Assembly (NCBI GenBank): GCA_019054805.1
Contig: JAHQIY010000014.1
Coordinates: 124,001-188,000, forward strand
Direction of reading: 5' to 3'
Source of the DNA: Brachionus manjavacas
Taxonomy: Eukaryota > Rotifera > Eurotatoria > Ploima > Brachionidae
DNA: 64,000 bases
Positions 54,267 to 64,000 of the stretch are shown piece by piece; the first letter of the stretch is position 1; each line of letters starts with the position of its first letter. Both the position numbers and the translations under genes were made by a program. A model generated the notes under the pieces. The model was not told the DNA's origin and did not search any database. It was given only the letters and a program-made list of their open reading frames with translations.

Positions 54267-54441
54267 ATTCCCTTAATTATTTGATTGGCTAAATGCAATA
54301 AAATATTTAATTGGTTATTATAAAAACAAAAATAACAAAGCCAAATAAATTCTTTTTTTTGTATTTTAGAAATCTTTATTTTTCTATTTGTCGAATTATT
54401 TATTTTTCAGATTGAATTCTTAGCTCGTTGTTTTCAAGACA
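52131..54441. promoter_or_regulatory. 5' flank of goosecoid with microsatellites and possible untranslated exon
   Basis: An (AC)n tract is at 53265-53289 and a long (CT)n at 54000-54091 with more CT at about 54236-54266. Two GC-richer blocks stand out: 53160-53250, ending TTTCAAG followed by GTATTC (a donor-like junction), and 53606-53660. The first holds GTAATCCGAT, which contains TAATCC, the known preferred core of K50 homeodomains such as Goosecoid itself. Promoter or untranslated-exon identity is inference. Confidence 0.35.
54000..54091. repeat. (CT)n microsatellite
   Basis: About 90 bp of uninterrupted CT with a single G at 54081. It lies about 350 bp upstream of the goosecoid start. 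Confidence 0.97.
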
Positions 54442-55651
54442 ATGCATTCGATTAACAATTTCATGCAACAAGCAGCACCAAAGGCGAACAATTATCAGAT
54501 GGTGGCGGCGGCAGCGGCGGCGGCCAAGCTCGCCAACCTATTTCCGGCGCAGAGTCAGCCGCCTCCGTCGCTCTCGTCCAGCTCGTTCTCCATCGACAGT
54601 TTGCTCGCCACCGGCTCCCAGTGCACACAGACAGCCCTCATGCATCATCACGCGCCTCATCTCGACTTCTACAACTATCAGAACTTTTTGAAAGCGGCCG
54701 CCGCAGCAGCCACCATGCACTATGCGAGCACACAGCCGTCGCAGTCGCATCCGCAACCGCAGCCATCGCTCACCCAAAAGCCCTACCAGCAGCACTCGTC
54801 CATTCAGTCGCAGCAGCAGTCGGCCAAGCGAAAGCGACGCCACAGGACCATATTCAGCGAGGAGCAATTGGAACAGTTGGAGCACACGTTTGCCAAGACC
54901 CATTATCCCGATGTGGTGTTGCGCGAAGACCTAGCCAACAAAATTGACCTGAAGGAAGAGCGAGTCGAGGTTATTTTAAACACACACACACACACACACC
55001 ATTCATTATTATAACTTTATTTTAATTTTGTTTTTTTCTTTTTTTTTTTGTTGTGTCAAGGTATGGTTCAAAAATAGAAGAGCCAAGTGGAGAAAACAAA
55101 AAAGAGAGAACGCTTTGAAGAAACAAAGCAGCAGTGAGGCAGCACTCAAGTTGGCCAAGTCATCATCATCGTCGTCATCGTCGTCATCTAGTTCATCATC
55201 ATCATCATCATCTTCGTCGTCATCGTCATCGTCGTCATCTGTGTCGGCCATTGGTTCCTCACTACTACTCAATACATCTTGTTGTACAGTTGCACCAGCA
55301 CCAGTAGCGCCACCAGCGTTCACCAAAGTCGACCAGTTCAGTCTAGATTTGTTCAACTATTCGCTGCGGCAATCAAATCAGTTCGAGCCCTTTTTGAGCT
55401 TGTACGAACAAAGCAAAAGACAAAAAATGTACAATCAAGAGAGAGTAGCGCAGAGCAGCGCACACACAACAAATGATCCAGCAGACAACACTGATGCCCA
55501 TCATGATCACATAAATGTGACTGACGAGGTGTCCACTCGGCCATCGTCTAGGTGTTCGCCAGTAAGTTGTGCCGAATCGACGTCGTCTCGATCCTCTCGT
55601 ACGTCTTTGTCGTCGCCTAACGCTTCTTCTAATCTCAACACAAGTCTTTGA
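54442..55651 (+). CDS. GSC: Goosecoid homeobox transcription factor, two exons
   Basis: Exons 54442-54969 and 55061-55651 join on a codon boundary (GAG|GTA) within the homeodomain, giving 372 residues. The homeodomain (about 131-190) starts [20 protein letters not shown] and ends [15 protein letters not shown]; Lys at homeodomain position 50 (residue 180) and KYPDV-like HYPDV mark the Goosecoid class. An eh1 repressor motif FSIDSLL lies at 49-55, the expected Groucho-binding site. The protein is a nuclear repressor of axial, foregut and anterior patterning genes. The N-terminus has Ala runs and His/Gln-rich stretches. After the homeodomain, a Ser run of about 27 residues (TCA/TCG/TCT codons, about 55160-55238) replaces the usual acidic tail, and the tail is Ser-rich to the end. 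The intron inside helix 3 is a conserved homeobox position. Confidence 0.95.
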
Positions 55652-58600
55652 TTTTTTAATTAAAAAATATCTCTTGGCGAATTTTTAATTATTTTTTTTT
55701 TCATTTTTTTTCTGAGTTTATTCATTTGAAAGTAAATTTTTGTAATGTTTTTTTTTTTATTTTTTAGGATTTTATTTTTAATTTGAAAATAGTAATAAAA
55801 AGTAATTTTTTTTTTAAATAAAGATTGTTATCTAGTCTTTGCTTTGATCAATCATTCCAACATTGTGGTTCATTAAATCGATATGGGCCTTGCTTATTTG
55901 TAGCCGGCGGCGTGTACATCGTTGTTTAGTTAATTAATATGATATAATTATCTCTAAAATCAATCATACCATTCATAATTAATTGTGTTCGTTCAAACGA
56001 GCTAAATAACAAGGAGAAGAAAAAAATCTATGAACAAAAAACAAACAAAAGAAAAGCGAATATCATTGAACTAGACTGCTTGCACTAAAAGTTTCAATTG
56101 TTTCATGATCAATATCTGTCTTATTCTAAATCTTATTTCTCCTTTTTTAACGGAGTTAATTAATTGATAACAAATAGACAGCAAATAGAATAGATTATTT
56201 TTTTTTATTGTGCAAAAGTCAAACGAAAGAAAGACAAGCTAAAATCTGTTTAATTTTATTTAGAAAAATATTTTGATGAGGAATTAAAGCTTCCTGTGAA
56301 TAGATCTTGAAATTTTCTTGTATTTTACAGATTTTGCACATCTAAAAAGCTCAAAAATTCGAAAAGTAATGCAGATTGGAAACTTACAAGTGTTGGTTAA
56401 ACAAACAGTTTTCAAGTGGTTACAAAATGGTCTTTTTTTTTAAGCTACCATAATAATAAGCTGATCAAATTCAAGATCGTAGAAAAAAAGTTCTACATAG
56501 CACTTCTTACTCAGAGTGCGGTGGCGGAGAAGTTTGGGGCAAAGAATTTAAAGCAAAATATTTTTTCTAAATTCAGAAATAAAGTCAGAAAACTTAACAT
56601 TTAGTAATGTTTCTATCACTAATTACATTCATTTTTAAAATAATTTCTAATATTTGAAATAAAAGTGGTGTTCAATTAAATAAAAATATTTTCAAACAAT
56701 TTTTTCTCCAAACTTCACTACTCACCGAGAAGCTTGATGAGACAATAATTTAGCGAGTAGAATTTAAGAAAATTGCTAATCACTGATTAAATAGTCTCAT
56801 TGCATTGTCTCTGCCATCCCTGAAATAGAATCAATCAAATTGTTCAAAAACAAAGCACTTACATCAATAATGGTACTCAAAGTAGCAATATACATATATT
56901 TATATTTATCACATATATTCAGCACGTCAGGCCATAATGGAGCAAAGACTTACTATGTTGACAAACAAATATTTAATTTGTTCAATTTCTATTCATTTAA
57001 ACATATCAAAGGCACTTTTAAATTTTCAATAAATAGATAAATATCATCTCATCTTTAACTTTTTTCTCATTTCATTTTAGCTTTTTCTACTTTATTTTGA
57101 TTTTTTTATTATTTACTCTGAAGGAGCTCTAGCTCCGTAAAGAAAACAAATAGATAATTTGTGTTTGCCAAAATTAACACTCAAAGCTATATTAAGTCCC
57201 ACAGTCCGAAATGTCACCAGATAAAAGATAAAAGTTATCAATTCAAAACATCAATCAAATCAGACAGCTTAAGAGTTTTAAGTGCGGGATCTTCAGTTAA
57301 AAAAAAGATAAAGACAGGCATCAAAATACTATAATCCAGAACTATCTCATTTCATACCCATCCTCCCAAGTTCACATCAGAATTTCTCAGATATCACATT
57401 CTAATTACGAAAATTTTTTTAATTTTTTAATTAACTAAAAAAATTAAAAAAATAGTTCTGGAAATTTTCTACTCCTAAGCTATTGTAGCAAAAATAAATA
57501 AAAAATTTTTTGTTCAAAGTAGAACTTAGTTCCATTCTGATTTGCCTGAGGTCTTACCCAAATTGCTCAGCAAATAAACTAAAGCAAAAACCTAAGATAA
57601 TACACAAAACAAAGAAAATGTTTACTTGAACAAATTAAAAATTTATTAAAAAAAATAAAAACCTTGCTTTATGAACTTTTTTTGTTTATTCCAAGTCGGA
57701 TTTCAAAAACCAGCATACTTAAACTTGCACTTGACAACTATTGAGAAAAAAAAACGAAAAAAGCTCAATTAGTCCAAATGTACAAAAAAATCAAATCTTT
57801 GAATGAAAATTTTTCAAAGGTAAAATATCAAGGTTTCATTTCAGTGATTAAATTGTCAAATAAAAAAAAATAATGATTGTCATATAGAAATATTTAGAAA
57901 AAAGTCAGAAAAACTTAAAATTTAGTACTGTTTCTATCAATATTCGATTTATCCACTAGGTATAATTTTTTTTTCAATTTTTTATTTTTAAATAAAGAAT
58001 TTCATTACATTTAATACTAAAAATAAACACAACCACATCCTACAGGCTCTTAATGGACCAGGAACATTTTTCAAACAAACATACACCTTAAACACCTTAT
58101 CTTTTAACTTTGATTATTCAGTCTATAAGTGCAATTGATTTAATTAATTTATTTTCTAGAAGTTATATGCTCATTGTTATGTTTGTTGTTTAGCAAAGAT
58201 TTTTTTTTTTTTTATTTTAATTTATTTATTTATTTAATTAAAGTTTAAGTCCCATGGACAAATTGAAATAAAAATCAATAGAAAATTAAATATCCATTTT
58301 ACAATTAAGTAAAAAATTCAGTTTGTTGTATACAAAAAAATAATTAAGATTATTCAAAGATTATGAATGCATTGTGAGATTTTAAAAGTGAAAAAATGAT
58401 GCAGAAACAATTCTCAAGAACAAATAGTTCATTGTTAATTGAAGGTAATGGACGGACTGTGTAGCATAGATGTTGTTCAAACAAAAATGCAATTAGTTTT
58501 CGGATCTAATAGCAAAAAATCTCAAAGAGTATATTTAAAAATTTAACACTGATTTTTTTTGTATTCAAATTAAATGAGCATACACTAATTGGCATTTAGT

Positions 58601-61068
58601 GTTCAAAAATTATTTATTTTTCTAATTTTTATTTTTAGGACATGCTAGTTTGTTGGCTATTAAGGCGAGATCATTTAGAAGTCAAGAAAAAGAAAATTTT
58701 GTCAAAGATCCTATAAAAATGTTGACTTCTTTATTTTTTTTTTAAATAAATAAAATGTTAATCTTTTAAGGTAAATTTTGCAAATTCGTTTAGAACAAAA
58801 TAGTTTGCAGTGCAAACACACGATTAATTCAAATAACAAAAAGTCTTTTAAAATAATAGCTGTGATTACTTCACTAAAATAAAAATCTGTGTGGAAAAAA
58901 AGCTATTTTTTATAATAAAATAAATATAAATTCAATTAGTTGAACGTAATTTTAAAATAATAAACATTTCAATAATTTTCTTTTTTTTTGCTCAGAATTT
59001 TTCGAATAAAAAATAACAATTTGTTTTTCTTATTTTAAATCGATATTTATTTAAGCATTTTGTTTGTTTTAAAATGTTAAACTATTAGTCAGTATGTCAA
59101 TAGTATCCTTTTTTGATTTTCATTTGATTGTTAATGAGAGCTAGGGTTATTTCTTGGAAAATAAAAGTAATATAAAAATAATTAAAAATTTCCCGAAAAA
59201 AATAAGAAAATTTAAAACTATTTTATCAACTATTTTAATTCTTAAAATTTATAAATAAATTTGTATAATTGGACCTTAATTTAAATTCTTGTCATTTTTG
59301 GAATCGAATAGGGAATAATATCAATTTGATTTTTTTATATTTTGTAAAATCATCATTTCAAACTAAAATCAATTAATAAAATTATTCTTTGCTAATCTAA
59401 TAAATGAATTCAATCAATTAATGAATTGTTTATAGTAAATTAATTAAATTTTATAAAAAATTAAAAGCAAAATCAAAGCCTTTCTTCGTAAGAAGTCAGC
59501 TCATATATTCTATGGGCTTACATTCAATTCAATATAATTATAATAAAATACATCTAAAAACTCTGAAAAGTTCTGCTGAAAATTTATGGTTAAATTTTTT
59601 CTATAAATTATATACACAGGACCAAGAAAAATTGAGTTTTTGTGTTATTTTTAAATAAACTTAAATTTCTATAAGTAAAAAATGTTACGTTAAATTTTCC
59701 TTTTTAAAAATGTTAATATTAATTCATTTACTGCAAAATTTATCAGCTGATACAAACATTGTACCAACCAAATTTGTCTCTGCAATAACTCTGCAATTTA
59801 ATTTTAGTGATTTTCTAATACATTTAGTGCTTTGCAGACTTGCAGAGTTTTTGCAGAAATTTAATTTGGGGAGGACAAGGTTTAAATCAGCTTATACATT
59901 TTGCAGAACAATTTTTAGACTTATAGTAAAAAAGTTAATTGATTTTGAAATTTTTGTTTTTGTTCTTTGTTCCAAAATTCACAATGCCATTTACTGACAA
60001 TGCTCAAAAAGTGCTTATTGAAAAAGATTTAAAAGTAATTTGTAGCTATGAAATTTTTGGCAAAAGTATTTTTGTTGTATGAAATGAAATGCCTAATTAA
60101 AATTTTGAAGTCTAAAATATTCGGCAAAAATGATATTAATGCAGAATTATTCATAATACTTGGGTGTGGTTAAACATAAGCTGATTAAAAAAAAAATTTT
60201 TAAATTAATTTTCGCGCATGGTCAGTGAACTCTTCTGATTAAAGACTTAAATCAACGCAAACAAAGTAAAGGTAAAACGTCAGGCTAAAAAACGCTTTTT
60301 ACTAAAGCTTTCATATATCAAAATTTAACTATTTAAATCTAACCTTTTTGGGAATTAATTATCTGCATTTCAATGCGATTGAGAATTTAAAACTTTTGAG
60401 CATAGCTTTAACAATTTGCTCAAAGAATTTGTTTTGACAAAATTTTAAGGATTTAAAATAAATTTAAAATTCTAAAAACGCAATTTTTTTTGTTGATTTC
60501 AAAACTCAAATCTTAATCAAATAATTTAGTTTGATGAAAAAATTTTAAACCAAAACTTTAGAGATTTGATTTTTTTTGTTTTAAAATTTTAAAATTAGAC
60601 TGTGAAAATGCAAGGTAAATCTATAAAATTTTGATCTAGACTTTTGCAAATAAAGTTGCGAAACCAATGCAAAGACTTTCATTTCAGATTTAATTTTCTT
60701 TATTTAAAGGTAATATTTTTTAGAATTAAATACTTAAGAATAATAAAAATAATAATCTTTAAAAAGCAGGCTTGTAAAGATGTCTTAATAGAAAGGCATC
60801 AATAGTTTGTCTGTTTCATATTGGGGGTAAATAATTAAATTTAATAAAAAAAATTAAATAAAAAAGCTAAATAATAAACATAAAAACATATATATATATA
60901 TAAATACATATTAACAAATTACAAATAAAATATTAGAAAAAATTAAAAAAAAACTTTCAATAATCGAAATGAGAGCTAAAAAACTTTGATGCTTTGACCC
61001 CGCAATGGATGATCAGGACCTCTTAAGACTAGACTTGAAACTATCGTTTTTATTTTTGAATTAATTGA
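55652..61068. other. Long non-coding AT-rich region after goosecoid
   Basis: About 5.4 kb with no gene. A short duplicated word cluster (AAAGTCAGAAAAACTTAA...TTTAGTACTGTTTCTATCA at about 57903-57945, similar at about 56580-56620) suggests a dispersed repeat. A decayed family A element is at 59700-59992. No conserved coding segment was found. Confidence 0.5.
59700..59992. mobile_element. Decayed miniature element, family A
   Basis: The right end TTTGTTCCAAAATTCACAAT and the interior CAATAACTCTGCAATTTAAT, GCAGACTTGCAGAGTTTTTG resemble the copies at 1940 and 32055. The left end is not identified. Confidence 0.45.
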
Positions 61069-61320
61069 CTATTGAAACTTAAATAATTTCCGGAGGTAAA
61101 CCATTCTATTTATTAAAGACTCTTTTAGTGAAGAAGTTGATTGAAGACTGACCGGAGATTCTCCTAAAGTGACATCTGATTCGCTGGGTAAGTCCAGTTT
61201 GGAACAATGAGTTAGATGACAAGGAACTGTCGCCCAGCTTATAAACGGTTGTTGAACGGGCCAACAACCGCAAGTAACCGCCCGTCTATTGAACCGATCA
61301 GCTCTGTCCACTATTATTGA
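61069..61320 (-). other. GC-richer island with an 80-codon open frame, unknown
   Basis: The minus-strand frame VDRADRFNRRAVTCGCWPVQ continues to SLKESLINRMVYLRKLFKF and ends in TAA. Composition is well above the local AT level over about 200 bp. I recognise no family, and the plus strand has no long frame. It may be an exon relic or transposon fragment. Confidence 0.25.
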
Positions 61321-61696
61321 TTTAATTGATTTATTGTTTTTTTAAGTTATGAAATTTTACAAATTTAAATTTTCATTTAAAAAAATTTTTGAATGGTATT
61401 CTATTTTAAATTGACAATTATTTTATTTAATGAGGCATTTTTCAACAAAGAAGGATGTCAATGCATTAAATTGAGACTTATTATATAATTCAACTGATAT
61501 TTTCCAATAAAAATATATATTCTTGAAAATCTTTACAATCTACAATTTAGCTTTTTACATTTATATCAAGGTTTTTGTTTTTGGTTAAAAAAAATTTAAC
61601 AGAAACTAATCAGGGCACTAAGCAATCTTACAAGTGTTCTCAAATTGAGATAAGAATGTGACTTATTTATCAACATTCTTCTTGTGATTTCAATAA

Positions 61697-61786
61697 GCGT
61701 AATCATCCGGTCAAATTTATTCATTTTTTAAGCATTGTCATTATTTGATTTAGGGACATTTCACCAAAATCGCATTATTACGTTAA
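61697..61786. mobile_element. Short miniature element with GTAATNATCCG-like ends
   Basis: CGTAATCATCCGG at the left and CGCATTATTACG at the right are inverted; inner TTTAGGGACATTTCACC matches the inner word of the element at 48598-48800. It is about 90 bp, so it is a deleted copy. Confidence 0.55.
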
Positions 61787-61881
61787 TAGTTAAGAAAGGA
61801 AAAACAGTAGTTGTAATTCTTGGTTTTTGCAAAAATACTACATCTGCAAACACATTATTACAGTTACTTTAATTTAAATAT

Positions 61882-62129
61882 CTATGATTTTCCCGAAGTT
61901 GATTTGAAAGTTGAAGGCAATCGTAAATTAGGACGTCCATAGATAGCAAAGCCAATGTGGATGAGAAATGAAGTAACTAATTTACCTGAAATTGATACAT
62001 TAAAAATTGCTCCATTAGTACAACCGTCAACATCGTCTTTACAACCATTTACATCACCAGAACAGCTATCAGACACTTTAGACATACTACCACCATCACA
62101 AGAAGTATCACAACCAAAAACAACCTAAA
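61882..62129 (+). other. Decayed coding segment, unknown family
   Basis: The plus-strand frame reads YDFPEVDLKVEGNRKLGRP, a stop, then IAKPMWMRNEVTNLPEIDTL and a Ser/Pro/Gln-rich tail (SLQPFTSPEQLSDTLDILPP) ending in TAA. It looks like the C-terminal end of a once-translated protein, perhaps transposon-encoded. Not assigned. Confidence 0.3.
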
Positions 62130-62869
62130 AAAATTTGACTAAACAGCAAATAAGAAAAGGTTAAAAAATATAAAATTTGTTTATTATTTTTTCTTAAATT
62201 TTCTTAAATAAATCTTACTATTTCTTAAATAAAATAAAATTTTATAAAATGTCAAATATTTCATTTTTTTCTAATAAAACTGACCAAAACGTTTTTTGGT
62301 AAAAGAAAATTTAATTAGCTTTGACAAAAAAAATATTTGGTACGACTTAATTATTTTTTGGTATTAGATAAAATATAATTAGGTACTTAGTCATAAAAAA
62401 TTTTTTTTACTGATCTCAAATTAGATTATCACTGAATATGTTACCAAGCAAAAGAAATACCTGGTTACAAAATCAACGTATAGTAACTTGTCACATAACA
62501 CGCGAGACCCTAAAAATCTTTAACCTTGAAAATTAGAATTCTTTCATTTCGTTTTTATCAAAAAAAATAATTGCCAAAAAAGCCTAAAAAAAAATCTTCC
62601 TTCATCACAGGCTTTAATAATTTTTTTTCTTTCAATTCTAGCAATTTGAATATGCAAGAAATGCCAAATTTATATTCCTAGAATTTTACGCTTAGTGTCG
62701 AATAGGTTCGTTTATTACATTTGCGTCTCTATCTTTCCTTCTTTATTTGAATTGATTTAGAAAAGAACAAGAGAAACAAACTTGTACTCTAATACCAAAT
62801 ACTAACATCTAAGTTAAAGAATTAATATTGGCATTCTCATGCTTTTTTCCCTAATTCTCAAAATGAATT

Positions 62870-63030
62870 TTTTAAAATTCACAGTACTTTTCGTTATGTT
62901 CTTCACACGCGTAAATGCCTGGATGAATATCCATTAAAAAGAAATTTGCACCTGAACATCCATATACCGATCGATGCATATCTAGACGAAAACGATTCAA
63001 CTCATAAATGGTGTAAGTTTTTCCGTTATT
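62870..63030 (-). other. Short coding-like segment, unknown family
   Basis: The minus strand from about 63026 reads NGKTYTIYELNRFRLDMHRS, then VYGCSGANFFLMDIHPGIYA and CEEHNEKYCEF, ending in TAA. Cys and His spacing hints at a small zinc-binding module, but it is too short to assign, and no neighbouring exon was found. Confidence 0.25.
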
Positions 63031-63927
63031 GTTGATACAACAACGGAATCAATAATTTTTTTCTCACTTATTTTGTCAATTTTCATAGCTAACAAGTATT
63101 TTCGTTAAGAGAGGTAAATCCTGGAAGACTGTCATGGAATTATTTTTAAAAGGCTATGATAAATCCGAATGGTTCCGCATTGCAGTCAGCTACAGAAAAA
63201 AAAAATGAAGCAAATTTTGAATTTAGAATCATTTTTAAAAGATCTCTAAAAGCTGGCTTCTTGCGATTACTGATCGACAATCAATCAATTCAATCAATCA
63301 ATCAGTTGCAATCTTTCTTTCTTAAAATTGGACAGGACCATAAGCAGCTCTTACCCAGTCTTTTTCAAACTTGACAAAACTATAAGAGAACAAGCAAAAA
63401 TATAATCTGTAAATTTCGGACTACGGATAAAGAATCATAAATTTGGCTAACCAATTTGAATCTAAGGACTAAATTTTTAAAGAGAAATTCGTTGAAGGTC
63501 TTTTCAATGTTAGCTTAAGAGAAGTTGCAAAAACAAAAATACACAAAATTCGATAATTTGACCCCGAATAGGCAAACTCAACAAAGCGATCAGTTTCAAA
63601 AACATCATCACCAACCGAATAGAAGCCAAAAGAGCAAAAAAGGTCTTTTTCAATAATAATAACTAAAACAGAGACATAATAAAGACTTTTCAGATCCCAT
63701 TTTTGGTCAAACTATTTTGAACAATAGTTTATTTGAGTATTTATTTCAAAAATTTGTTAATTTGCTAATTAAGTAATAATGAACCATCTTAGCTTAGTTT
63801 TAGCCAATTAAGCGGATTTGGAAGGAAATTATTTGAATGAGCTAAAAGATTAAAGAGTGAAATTAAATTTTTTAAATTATAAAAAGGCTGCATCAAATAG
63901 AAACATCAAATTGGAAAAATCTGTCCT

Positions 63928-64000
63928 AGTGTATAATGGGGAGGTGCTCATCTCCTTTTCATGTACCTTTTTGAGCAACGGCTTTTTAAAGCCCGTATAG
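63928..64000 (-). mobile_element. SINE 3' part, minus orientation, cut by window edge
   Basis: In reverse complement GCCGTTGCTCAAAAAGGTAC, then ATGAAAAGGAGATGAGCACC and CCCATTATAC, match the 3' third of the SINE copy at 47892-48190 (GCCATTGCTCAGAAAGGTAC, then TCGAAAAGGAGATGAGCGCT). The rest lies beyond 64000. Confidence 0.65.

Noticed and set aside
53942-54298. Arg/Glu-rich open frames across the CT microsatellite on both strands
   Set aside because: Pure artefacts of an uninterrupted dinucleotide repeat.

Overview
The window is nuclear DNA from a small invertebrate animal. It is very AT-rich, with spliceosomal genes that have short GT..AG introns (mostly 53-91 nt). The proteins are metazoan: goosecoid, a novel PKC with C2 and C1 domains, a K2P channel, Rho1 and KIF27/KIF7. 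A KIF27/KIF7-type kinesin and a Tctex1-domain protein argue for a ciliated animal. I cannot name the phylum from the sequence; a spiralian such as a rotifer or flatworm is a guess.

Gene layout. 0-9 kb: 5' end of a USP12/46 deubiquitinase (minus, cut by the window edge), DNAJC8 (minus, 3 exons), then KIF27/KIF7 (plus, 5 exons), which is head-to-head with DNAJC8. 18-24 kb is the densest part: an EF-hand protein (plus, 4 exons with a 31-nt microexon), a Tctex1 protein (minus), RFC4 (minus, 6 exons) and Rho1 (minus). 26.5-28 kb: EME1 (plus), followed 31 bp later by a one-pass membrane protein, a candidate trans-spliced operon. 29.5-35.7 kb: a PKC epsilon/eta-type kinase (minus, 4 exons, one 3.4-kb intron). 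45-46.6 kb: a two-pore potassium channel (minus, 3 exons). 54.4-55.7 kb: goosecoid (plus, 2 exons). Two identical tRNA-Arg(TCG) genes lie 10 kb apart in opposite orientation.

The rest (9-18 kb, 37-45 kb, 47-53 kb, 56-64 kb) is AT-rich and full of decayed mobile DNA. It includes a 4.0-kb element with long terminal inverted repeats that encloses a decayed polycystin-1-like gene fragment; several miniature inverted-repeat families that share terminal sequence with it; a hAT-type miniature element with an intact 8-bp target duplication; a 360-bp foldback element; a tRNA-derived SINE family; pieces of Tc1/mariner and hAT transposases; non-LTR retrotransposon fragments; and a NUP155-like pseudogene. 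I saw no retrovirus-like or capsid-bearing element and no CRISPR array.

The genes do not form one pathway. DNA replication and repair (RFC4, EME1), RNA processing (DNAJC8), signalling (PKC, Rho1), cilia or Hedgehog-type functions (KIF27, Tctex1), ion transport (K2P) and development (goosecoid) are interleaved. Exon boundaries were placed by hand, using reading phase and GT/AG sites.
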